A DNA stretch of 23,886 nucleotides from DTU013 sp964512095 (lineage in GTDB: Bacteria > Bacillota > Clostridia > Acetivibrionales > DTU013): assembly GCA_964512095.1 (NCBI GenBank), contig CAZEIH010000039.1, forward strand, positions 1 through 23,886, in the 5' to 3' direction. Below the pieces are notes generated by a model, which worked only from the letters and a program-made list of their open reading frames with translations, had not been told where the DNA came from and searched no databases. A program made the position numbers and the translations under genes. Positions 18,801 through 23,793 of this stretch are shown one piece after another (the stretch's first letter is position 1; each line of letters starts with the position of its first letter).

Positions 18801-20523
18801 CGTCTATAATGCTAGAGCTAGCTGTCGTATCAACCGTGGGGGCTGCCGTATCTAAATAAACTGCTGCCATGGGAATTGCTAGACCAGTCAAATCTAGTTG
18901 TGTATAGGCTGTACCAGCAAGATCCCTAAAAGGTGGTTCTCCATTTATAAATTCAAGGCTGGTTATCTTCAATGCTTCATTTGCAATGGCACTGGCCATG
19001 TCAGCTGTAATCACCATATCTCGCATGGAAATATGGGTGACCTCTTCACCAGCAGAATTATAATAATCATAGGCCCAGCCTGATTGCATACTGATTGGAT
19101 TACCACTTTCATCCTCCCAGTTAGTATGGGCTAGGAGATTGAAATAATTTACTGTCCCCTTTTCCTGAATCAGGGGAATATCCAACCTCTTATTCATTAG
19201 GATAGATAGGGATAGGCTGTCTCCAACACCCAGATAATTATCACTTTTATCCAGATAATCCATGGCTTGGGGGTTGGTCTTGCCTAAATCGTCTTTTACT
19301 TCTTGGTTATTAGGCTGCATATAGACCTTAATTTCATCAATTTTCAGTTCTGTCGTATCAATATAGGCCCGGCCTGGAATGGATTTTTCTGTAATAGCAT
19401 TACCAGCTAGGTCTGTAATATAGGCCTTGCTAGTGGTGAAACCAGTCGTCTTACCGCCCATATCTGTAGGCACTTCTTCTATATCAAAATTAGAGCCCCG
19501 CCAAATTTGCTTTAAGGGAAGATCCTCTGCCATCAGGGGTGACAGGTCAACTCCTGTGATAGTGAAGAATTTTCCTGGTTCTGTTTCTACTTCATATTCA
19601 AAATAAAGGGTCTTATTATTGAGTTCTTTCAGCATAGCCTTGGGATAACTGGCTGGACTGAGACCCTCAATCTGTAAACCTATGTATAAATCATCGTGCA
19701 AGTTACTATCATCAGCAAAGCGAATAAACTCATCATAGTTGACTTCCACCTTTATCGTGTCACCTGCGCCAAAGGAGCCCTTATTCATCGGCTCGCCACT
19801 AGCATTTTTAAAAATCACACTCTCGACTAGGGGTGCCCTGTCATCCATAAAGGCAACTACGATTTTAGTTACATAGTGGCCGCCGCAGGTGCAGGGATTG
19901 TCCTTGAGGTCCGAAATCTTGTTGCGGAAAAAGTTTAATTTCATCAAGGCCGAATCCGGGTAACCTGTACCCATATTATTGACAATTCCATACTTCATAT
20001 TGCCCAGTCTGGCATTCTCTTCGTTATGTTTAGAGGAACCGTGTAAAATCGGACCAACATAGTCACCCTTAATTCGTAATTCCAGACTAGAAGAGGCTAG
20101 AATTTCCTGGGAACCGCCCAAGCCCAAAAGACCAAAGGAGTGAGTATGCCAGTTATTATGAAAAGTGCCTGATAAGTTACCCTTTAAATTACCACGAGTC
20201 CAGCTCAGTTCATTCAGTACCGAATCCTCAAAATCAGGATACTCAACAGTCGTCATAGATACCATATCGCTGTAAAATACTGGCTCTGCCGTACCCAGAT
20301 TGGTATATTGAAAGAGGTCAATGGCATTATATAAGCTAGTGTCTGACATCAAGCTCTCATAAAAGATGGCACTAGAGCCCGTATAGGCATTGAGGATAGA
20401 AACTTCTGGATTAGCCCGTGAATAGGCAACCGGACCTGGCTCTGCTGCCATTGCTGCCGGGGGCCAAATCGGTAATAATAGACTAATTATTAGGAAAACT
20501 GCCGTAACTTTCTTCATCTTCAT
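12826..20523 (-). CDS. Giant exported multidomain beta-sandwich protein without visible anchor
   Basis: This is a 2565-aa secreted protein. The signal peptide (K-rich start, core TAVFLIISLLLPIW) is cleaved near residue 26. The N-terminal region contains the only obvious Cys pair, C211-T-C213 in NPCTCGGHYV, just before a DDRAPLVESV junction. The rest looks like a long string of Ig-like/adhesin-type sandwiches, marked by repeated junctions such as DLAGNA, DTAAPTVD, DKNAPMVKV, DKTPPEAEV and DKVAPKISF. A DUF5011-like domain lies near 2374-2468 (EGTSALDLQAL...YPVTYTVTD). I see no SLH motif, LPXTG signal, GW module or C-terminal membrane segment. Its stop codon sits in the SD of the SLH-bearing giant gene 12 nt away, so the two are probably made together and may form one surface assembly. 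It starts 1 nt after the preceding small membrane-protein gene. Precise function unknown. Confidence 0.9.
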   Translation of the reverse strand: MKMKKVTAVFLIISLLLPIWPPAAMAAEPGPVAYSRANPEVSILNAYTGSSAIFYESLMSDTSLYNAIDLFQYTNLGTAEPVFYSDMVSMTTVEYPDFEDSVLNELSWTRGNLKGNLSGTFHNNWHTHSFGLLGLGGSQEILASSSLELRIKGDYVGPILHGSSKHNEENARLGNMKYGIVNNMGTGYPDSALMKLNFFRNKISDLKDNPCTCGGHYVTKIVVAFMDDRAPLVESVIFKNASGEPMNKGSFGAGDTIKVEVNYDEFIRFADDSNLHDDLYIGLQIEGLSPASYPKAMLKELNNKTLYFEYEVETEPGKFFTITGVDLSPLMAEDLPLKQIWRGSNFDIEEVPTDMGGKTTGFTTSKAYITDLAGNAITEKSIPGRAYIDTTELKIDEIKVYMQPNNQEVKDDLGKTNPQAMDYLDKSDNYLGVGDSLSLSILMNKRLDIPLIQEKGTVNYFNLLAHTNWEDESGNPISMQSGWAYDYYNSAGEEVTHISMRDMVITADMASAIANEALKITSLEFINGEPPFRDLAGTAYTQLDLTGLAIPMAAVYLDTAAPTVDTTASSSIIDGDEVYNVVPISLDPQDLSFSFPFQVSDDSSGVAGLKGSFAWYAEGLAEPYDYVVTAKSSLDASEDWQRGETGRVYEFTQVGEEQYIFIRPLVNHEYSLNKTELWFFTKDYAGNRQAPESPISFSLDASWDNLAPRAQVDKVKRSPDGSGGWTLKVEVQLEDSLALSDEFYYSWLDFAPNLPLTGGDISAWAPVTTIDFDSGDQRSGRGTATNTIPSGGVFDKHLVVKAKDTSGNESLTYLGDYKYDLSAIEYSLEYSTKITNSASLKMLAVGNGEGVDYSGGTLLFMIPAPGRSDLYFVSFDRFYQDVLGGYADYEHSGEGKDPRDIFAGPIDMGDPGDNNGDQMDWTLMEVVEDDGTYGFTIFHEEDDDYPLDTYLRTIIEDYSFTGDLSLTVLAGSNDAFNMESPEHSDQLYPTSATAISVEEINLRVSSTKAGLAASFTGMNFSTNNIINTKHDPGFWDKGSHSMLSTAEGIEVQINLGTDVNGWNYEDIDYASSYVEIIYQGSDASWLEDKKIYLAPRPIQTLVLPKADYPTGYYQVNLLVNCKAGQGYTLSLGEQIYIDNSSIVEDFAISSLTYEVDNYRDAAPWHNVDGSINYYNAGELLYLPVNSAGAKGEATITNIMKVAIDENQTPETYALVAWNATAGQGPEDASYSVTRETDYERSFLLTTWDTASQAISETGQSQTVDGNTYTTLGLIRNQANTIAVQVLNANGKKSPIRYYIINPVAEEFEGELSFSQAKDGSNLLTVGNLVFTPAAGQSLVGTSLYVSVAHVDSEGNLHKKDGLQGQEMLAQGDGTYTYPLLAGKYVYSVYAIDAYGNLTILGELDSVIVDQESPKISLLNSSVSDGLYEAKFKLEDDSLSAVEFQEDSSWLRSYQPLAIRLRFDKGRADWLGIEENVGLELTLNEDGEDFIWLASEASPTGIYEVRASRQQAAGPESWYTEAWLEISVKGVVGYNTDDTGAQDFSLIMDATDALGNSTKPAADSGVGSQLYGSADFSNVDPVKAEPIINGLKAPAYIDTAVDYDKALQIHFTSPVLPKSSWINPEPEYGMIQTDAFPITEDGSWIISYQDIFGSPYQEELTLTDVFQEKGLSLSIHPMELTTEAVEILVKTLATDSEGRILVFKKMEDGSLSALTDINGDSETPLADKAIKIDENQTLVIMHYPELYDANQLFNQGYYRRADRLEVEVDNIVQGAPSAQAYFYFEANGSEYNLDGLSALLPMETSGDVRVWYKTSRNVIPSNDTGSSHIFKYGSQTNHSFTYVDDFSNQGQLDIDLAALGITLTEPGAAPVDKNAPMVKVNLKAKRYGTYRDVESFGDYSSRQSIEDAFTAANYVQAYLLTLNVDDQSAYKIVIKATSPSSISYADAVSDNIAGISLASNTISITEARDFTIVIVDNAMAETNAPADNASYIEVKASDIADWLDKTPPEAEVKGEWENLYQKNFYIKLSDKNDQGDDTGPVSLDSPKLETETADGDYKGWYKKIFTTNTSEDLFFYDIAGNMGRESLRVDNIDESLPELRTTWYPYYINPDNPSDINKNSPPSGPINTDVTATVFSSTVIDQLTLEYSNDNGQSWGAEAYASVSYRQLADQVILTFTASNYGVRLTVTGPNGKAATETIYLGANVIDKVPITIGQELEYKYRQKSDVESYPVAYGAKITLTPDKPSYALNVGQRTVLYDSERPLIINTDENETKTYLFADASGNHSEITVTTTGIDTRPAKLTVSPENTFGLAMTAGSVAVDITSDEAGWAECQGTTYDLTANVAQSISFTENGVYIIKAYDQAGNFDSISVTVGNIDKVAPKISFDKSSISVKEGTSALDLQALMETGVIVWDNLDSIDQLDWSYEDLASAVNLASPGLYPVTYTVTDSALNQGQAIRYVKVISKDLPMIIIGADKFTEPDGITVLPLGTHSLAVEGLREIAAGISEPYSLKIRRGMLTEGQMKYFKSSLSVVDGKISLDQEGFYTIYIISQSRQSYRTLLYVER

Positions 20524-20524
20524 T

Positions 20525-20857
20525 TTAACTTTGCTCCTCTTCAGTGAATTTTTCTCGGTCTCGATTTTCTTTCCTCTGCCATTTGACGCACGAGATGGTT
20601 ATCAATACCGCTGCTATAAAGGATAATAATCCTACCAGGACATAGCCGCCCGCATCCTCGTATAAGAGCATGGCTCCATAGGCACCCTGGACCTGACCAA
20701 GACTGTCCCCAATAATAGTGTGAATTACTGTCATTAGGGCCATCCCTAGGACCAGGGACAGACTAGACAGACTGCCAATCGACCTCCTGTCCCTCCTATA
20801 GTCCAATTCCTTTTTGCGTAATTCAACACGTCTAATTCTTTCTACTGTGTCGTACAT
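20525..20857 (-). CDS. Small two-helix membrane protein, paralogue of the sigma-linked protein
   Basis: This 110-aa protein has a charged N-terminus with heptad-like spacing (TVERIRRVELRKKELDYRRD), TM1 at about 29-50, a short outside loop at about 51-68, TM2 at about 69-91 (GGYVLVGLLSFIAAVLITIS) and a charged tail. Its TM2 and N-terminus resemble those of the small protein encoded beside the sigma factor (GFVLVGFLAFVLGISVTIL; TEERVLAVEKRVQEL), so I regard the two as paralogues. It is the first gene of the giant-protein operon and ends 1 nt before the next start codon. SD GGAAGGAG is 8 nt before the ATG. A role as membrane partner or anti-sigma-like regulator is possible but unproven. No named family recognised. 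Confidence 0.82.
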   Translation of the reverse strand: MYDTVERIRRVELRKKELDYRRDRRSIGSLSSLSLVLGMALMTVIHTIIGDSLGQVQGAYGAMLLYEDAGGYVLVGLLSFIAAVLITISCVKWQRKENRDREKFTEEEQS

Positions 20858-21000
20858 AGCCGAGACTCCTTCCTGACAAATAAGACTTATCTATAGAAAA
20901 TCTTTCTAAATACAAAACTTCTATGGAATACCCTTTTACTTAATATAGGTACATAAAAGCCTAAAACTACGCAGGAGCAATTTATAAATTTTTGGCTTAG

Positions 21001-21128
21001 AGAGGCTGGGTAAAATCTCTAAAATATGAAAAAACTCATGAAATCATAGGCTAAAACCTTGATCTCATGAGCTTTTTATTTAAATATATTCGTTTTTATG
21101 CTGGGATTTTACTTTTATCCCAGCCTCT
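21001..21128. repeat. 128-bp nested palindromic intergenic element
   Basis: The outer arms AGAGGCTGGG (21001-21010) and CCCAGCCTCT (21119-21128) are perfect inverted copies. They extend inward by TAAAA/TTTTA with one bulged base. Inside lie an 18-bp terminator-like hairpin (21029-21077) and a second perfect stem GCTGGGAT (21100-21107) / ATCCCAGC (21117-21124) that shares sequence with the outer right arm, so the two pairings are mutually exclusive. The AGAGGCTGGG..AAAA end resembles, from memory, palindromic intergenic repeats found in several Firmicutes genomes. It lies between the PrsW gene and the giant-protein operon, inside a 369-nt gene-free region. Confidence 0.75.
21029..21077 (-). 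terminator. Strong terminator after the sigma/PrsW operon
   Basis: An 18-bp stem (21029-21046 with 21060-21077, two G-T wobbles when read on the minus strand) encloses a 13-nt loop. On the minus strand it ends in TTTTTT followed by CATATTTT. The plus-strand reading also ends in CTTTTTATTT, so it could work in both directions. It should separate the sigma/PrsW transcript from the giant-protein operon, whose own promoter must lie between about 20870 and 21028. I could not identify that promoter with confidence. Confidence 0.8.
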
Positions 21129-21226
21129 AGCTAAAGCAAACTTTATGAAGTCACAACAGACTGCTTGACACTTTTTCAATTTTATTAACAATATATCTGT
21201 AACTTTACTTTACAAAAATCTATTAT

Positions 21227-21859
21227 TTAGGCAAATTTAGCCTGATAGATCCTATCCACCATGACCCCGACAAGGATGGTAAATAACGGCAGGGCATAGG
21301 CTATATATTGTGTCTCACCACCATGGGCAATTAATAGATTATAGATAGCATGGAAACTAATGGCCGCACACAAGAGACCAAAGGTCCCAGCAAAGCGCAA
21401 CCAATGATGTTGCCAGACATAAACCAGACCATAACTGGCAATAGCCCCGCAAACTATATGCATAGCACCTGTTCCAAAGCCCCTAATTAGAATAAAGGAA
21501 AGCTGGGTTGCACCATTTTCGATTAAATAATAAATATTTTCAAAGGTAGCAAAACTAGTAGCTATAATCAAAATGGCAATAATCATTTTATCAGCCTTGG
21601 GCTCAAAGACCAGGAGATAAAAAATTACAGGCAATAATTTCATGATTTCCTCGACTACAGGAGCAATCTGGGTGGTCGCATTGATGAAATCAGCCCCATA
21701 CAATCTGGCAAAAAAAGTATTAATATAAGCTGACAAGACACAAGCTGCCATCCCTGCTAAACAGAAGAAAAAAATACTATAATAACGACGGCCCATATAA
21801 AATGCAGTTATTACCAAAGGTGCCGCAATGCAGACAAAAACATTTTCTATATAAGTCAT
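21227..21859 (-). CDS. prsW: PrsW family intramembrane metalloprotease
   Basis: This 210-aa multi-pass membrane protease belongs to the PrsW (CPBP/ABI-related) superfamily. The family's catalytic motifs are all visible: EExxK as E70-E71-I-M-K74, FATFEN at 103-108 with E107, H134 in GAMHIVCGA, and H170xxxN174 in SFHAIYNLL. The length fits B. subtilis PrsW, which makes the first cut in the anti-sigma factor RsiW; a homologue in Clostridioides difficile acts on RsiT. Here the gene is the last of an operon whose first gene is an ECF-like sigma factor, so an anti-sigma-like membrane protein is the obvious substrate candidate. Its start overlaps the preceding stop codon by 4 nt (ATGA), with SD GGTGGG. 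Confidence 0.9.
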   Translation of the reverse strand: MTYIENVFVCIAAPLVITAFYMGRRYYSIFFFCLAGMAACVLSAYINTFFARLYGADFINATTQIAPVVEEIMKLLPVIFYLLVFEPKADKMIIAILIIATSFATFENIYYLIENGATQLSFILIRGFGTGAMHIVCGAIASYGLVYVWQHHWLRFAGTFGLLCAAISFHAIYNLLIAHGGETQYIAYALPLFTILVGVMVDRIYQAKFA

Positions 21860-22485
21860 AAACCCACCGCCCTTCTAGTCGCTGGAAGTAGATTAATTAG
21901 TGCTAAAGTCAGAAGAAAATCAATCCAGAAATAAGGGTTGGTATAACTGTCGCTCACCCAAAAACAAGATGCTGTCCAGAGGGAAAATTCCAGGAAAATT
22001 ATAATTATGAGTGCTAAATGAAAATACTGCATATCTCTGGATTTACCTGTCTGCTCTCTGGCATAGAGAAATCCTCTAACTGCATACCACATAACTGCCA
22101 TAGCTAGGCCACAGATTAATATATTAAATAAAATATCACCATAGGACAAATAGAGAATCAATTGCGGGAGACAAAATAGTGGGACTAAATAGACTAGAGG
22201 ATGGCGAAAGTCCCTCTCATCAGGACTAGCCAAACTATGAGCCAAGGTCAGGAGAAATAAATGGCTAGCCAGCCAAGCTAACTCTGATACATAAAAAATC
22301 TGCGGCGTATAATCAAATAAGAGGTAGTGCAAGGTCCAATAGAGAGTACCTAACATAAAACTGGCAAAAAAACAGGTCAAAAGCAAATTGACCTGGGAAC
22401 GGTTTTTGTAAAAGGAAATACCCGCTCCAATAGTAGCTAATAAAGTTAATAGAAACTGAGATAAATTATCAATTAGTTCAATCAT
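21856..22485 (-). CDS. Seven-helix membrane protein, function unknown
   Basis: This 209-aa integral membrane protein has about seven hydrophobic helices (roughly 8-25, 31-56, 61-85, 95-113, 117-140, 152-176, 182-200) and short charged loops, with no soluble domain. The layout resembles the 7TM sensor region found at the N-terminus of some histidine kinases, but no kinase domain follows and no family could be assigned. It overlaps the PrsW gene by 4 nt and lies 42 nt after the small sigma-linked protein, so it belongs to the same operon. A role as sensor or as partner of PrsW is a reasonable guess. SD GAGGAG precedes the ATG. Confidence 0.85.
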   Translation of the reverse strand: MIELIDNLSQFLLTLLATIGAGISFYKNRSQVNLLLTCFFASFMLGTLYWTLHYLLFDYTPQIFYVSELAWLASHLFLLTLAHSLASPDERDFRHPLVYLVPLFCLPQLILYLSYGDILFNILICGLAMAVMWYAVRGFLYAREQTGKSRDMQYFHLALIIIIFLEFSLWTASCFWVSDSYTNPYFWIDFLLTLALINLLPATRRAVGL

Positions 22486-22497
22486 GGCTCTCCTCGT

Positions 22498-22520
22498 CGA
22501 ACTCTTGCCTAGCGAGTTCG
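22498..22520 (-). other. Intergenic hairpin before the seven-helix protein gene
   Basis: The perfect 7-bp stem CGAACTC / GAGTTCG has a 9-nt loop and lies in the 42-nt gap just upstream of the SD of the next gene. There is no T-tract, so it is not a terminator. It could affect mRNA processing or translation of the downstream pair. Confidence 0.55.
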
Positions 22521-22527
22521 CTCTAAT

Positions 22528-22923
22528 CTACTGAATCCAGGTCTTTTGTTTTTCTATATCTTCTAAATTTTCTATCTTCTCTATATCTTCTATATTTCTT
22601 TCTTCAAATTGGTTTATCTCTTTAATCTTATAGGCTAGAATGGTCACACTAATACCCAGGACAAAGGCTAAAAATCCCACAAGAACAAAACCAAATACAT
22701 TATTAGCATTAAAGATACTGGCCGTCATCAGAAAATTACTATAGTCACCATCAGGCATTGAGTCTAGTAAAGTCGGCATAGCAAATGACAGGCTCAGGAT
22801 AAATAGGAGCGAAGCAGCTATCGAGCCAGTCAGTAAAATATATTTTTTATCTAAAAATCTCTCTTCTGCTAATTCTTGAACCCGTTTCTCTACGGCTAGG
22901 ACCCGTTCCTCAGTAGTTCGCAT
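22528..22923 (-). CDS. Small two-helix membrane protein coupled to the sigma factor
   Basis: This 131-aa protein has an N-terminal charged helix (MRTTEERVLAVEKRVQELAE), TM1 at about 28-48, an outside loop at about 49-76 and TM2 at about 77-98 (GFVLVGFLAFVLGISVTIL). Its cytosolic tail is rich in Ile, Glu and Lys. The start is set at the ATG at 22923 because GGAGGAGGGG lies 7 nt upstream. The longer open frame to 23001 only runs through the sigma factor gene. It overlaps the sigma factor gene by 14 nt, a sign of translational coupling often seen for sigma/anti-sigma pairs. It has no zinc-binding ZAS motif. An anti-sigma-like function is inferred from position and topology. It resembles the 110-aa protein at the head of the giant-protein operon. 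Confidence 0.85.
   Translation of the reverse strand: MRTTEERVLAVEKRVQELAEERFLDKKYILLTGSIAASLLFILSLSFAMPTLLDSMPDGDYSNFLMTASIFNANNVFGFVLVGFLAFVLGISVTILAYKIKEINQFEERNIEDIEKIENLEDIEKQKTWIQ
22543..22596 (-). repeat. 27-bp in-frame duplication in the small membrane protein tail
   Basis: Two adjacent 27-bp units (22570-22596 and 22543-22569) encode NIEDIEKIE and NLEDIEKQK. They share AAT.TAGAAGATATAGA and have diverged at the end. The duplication lengthens the charged cytosolic tail and suggests repeat slippage. Confidence 0.6.
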
Positions 22924-23464
22924 CACTAATCCCCTCCTCCAGCAAATAGCCACGCAAAGAATTTCTAGCCCGAAATACCAAATCCGATACCTGTTTAACA
23001 CTTTTCTTCATAACTTGGGCAGCCTGGGCGTGGCTCATATTTTCAAAATAAACCAAATAGAGGGCTTCCCTATATTCCAGTTTTAGCTTGTCCATGCATC
23101 GATAGAGGCAGTGGTGGAACTCTTCCTCTTGAATGATTTCTTCAATTAGAATTTTACTCTCGGCCTCTCGCTCCATCTCTTCGAGAGAAAAGCAGAACTT
23201 AGATCGCTTTTTCGCCTGATATCTCAAGGCTAAATTTCTAGCCATCTTATATAGATAAGCCCGAAAACAGCCGTCACGAATTTGGGGCTGCTTGGAAATT
23301 AAATAGGCAAAGGCCTCAATCATCAAATCTTCGGAATCTTGCAAATCATGGAGATAGCCGTTGATGTAGAGGGTCAGTCGATTACCATAACGCTCCATTA
23401 ACAAGGCTAAAGCAGCATTATCGCCATTTAGGTAATCCCTATACAGGTCCTCGTCAGGAATCAT
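22910..23464 (-). CDS. ECF-like RNA polymerase sigma factor
   Basis: This 184-aa sigma-70 family protein has region 2 at about residues 15-80 (LMERYGNRLTLYINGYLHDLQDSEDLMIEAF, split by turns, then AYLYKMARNLALR) and region 4 at about 122-172 (YREALYLVYFENMSHAQAAQVM...VSDLVFRARNSL). There is no region 1 or region 3, as in ECF factors. It heads the operon with the coupled two-helix protein, the seven-helix protein and PrsW. It should direct RNA polymerase to a small regulon when released from membrane control; that regulon may include the giant-protein operon, but no matching promoter pair could be recognised. The gene is read from a sigma-A type promoter, and SD GAGGGGAG is 7 nt before the ATG. 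Confidence 0.92.
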   Translation of the reverse strand: MIPDEDLYRDYLNGDNAALALLMERYGNRLTLYINGYLHDLQDSEDLMIEAFAYLISKQPQIRDGCFRAYLYKMARNLALRYQAKKRSKFCFSLEEMEREAESKILIEEIIQEEEFHHCLYRCMDKLKLEYREALYLVYFENMSHAQAAQVMKKSVKQVSDLVFRARNSLRGYLLEEGISDANY

Positions 23465-23494
23465 CGCTAATCTCCCCTCTCTATTAGTAAGGAT

Positions 23495-23522
23495 ATCTTA
23501 CCACAAAAACAGCTAATTCCAA
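23495..23522 (-). promoter_or_regulatory. Extended -10 sigma-A promoter of the sigma factor operon
   Basis: On the minus strand, TTGGAA (23517-23522), a 16-nt spacer ending in TGG, and TAAGAT (23495-23500) form an extended -10 promoter about 30 nt before the sigma factor ATG. The operon is therefore probably expressed by the housekeeping sigma factor, not only by its own product. A short GTAAG/CTTAC inverted repeat overlaps the -10. Confidence 0.6.
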
Positions 23523-23556
23523 TAGCTATTTTGCTTGAATCTCACTCTCAGAACAC

Positions 23557-23613
23557 TTAATCCTTCTCATATTGGAGGGCACCAGTCGGGCAGCGATTAA
23601 TTATGTCATTTGA
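23557..23613 (-). pseudogene. Possible remnant of a divergent 4Fe-4S protein (C-terminus)
   Basis: An 18-codon open stretch reads SNDIINRCPTGALQYEKD then stop; upstream it is closed by several in-frame TAA codons. The CPTGALQYE segment matches the C-terminal end of the divergent 4Fe-4S mono-cluster domain (Fer4_19, as in E. coli YjdI, which ends in CPSGALKY). There is no start codon and the rest of the domain, with its other Cys residues, is missing in this frame. It is best read as the relic of a decayed gene; a chance match cannot be excluded. Confidence 0.4.
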
Positions 23614-23746
23614 TTATTATTAAATTTCCCCATAACCAGACCCCCTTTTTGTCTTCAATCCTTTGTCGATAAACTTCCAGTCTTTCTTGTTCACTAATTT
23701 TACTTCTTACTGGTTATTTATGAAAAAAACAACTGTTTGAAAGTTC

Positions 23747-23758
23747 GAACAAGAGTTC
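23747..23758. promoter_or_regulatory. LexA/DinR-type SOS operator
   Basis: The sequence cGAACaagaGTTCa matches the Gram-positive LexA box core GAAC-N4-GTTC with perfect symmetry in the half-sites. It lies about 30 nt upstream of an extended -10 element reading rightward, so it probably controls an SOS gene that begins beyond the window edge. The gene itself is not visible. Confidence 0.55.
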
Positions 23759-23784
23759 ACTGTATAGGAAGCTATATAATTTTA

Positions 23785-23793
23785 TGGTAGAAT
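23785..23793 (+). promoter_or_regulatory. Extended -10 promoter reading out of the window
   Basis: TGGTAGAAT (TGn at 23785-23787 and TAGAAT at 23788-23793) forms a good extended -10. The hexamer at the -35 position (TAGGAA, 23765-23770, 17-nt spacer) is weak. The adjacent LexA-like box supports a regulated promoter. Confidence 0.45.

Noticed and set aside
20858..21028. ECF-type promoter shared by the giant operon and the SLH protease gene
   Set aside because: I compared both upstream regions by eye. Only AT-rich TTTAGAAA and ATAGATAA words were common, too weak to call a -35/-10 pair.
20858..21226. tRNA or other structured RNA gene in the 369-nt gap
   Set aside because: The only strong structures are the palindromic element and terminator. 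There is no cloverleaf or CCA-type end.
22498..22520. LexA box (GAAC...GTTC) in the gap before the seven-helix protein gene
   Set aside because: The half-sites are too far apart for the N4 spacing; it is simply a hairpin.
22924..23001. N-terminal extension of the sigma-linked membrane protein
   Set aside because: These 26 codons lie wholly inside the sigma factor gene and lack an SD. The ATG at 22923 has an excellent one.
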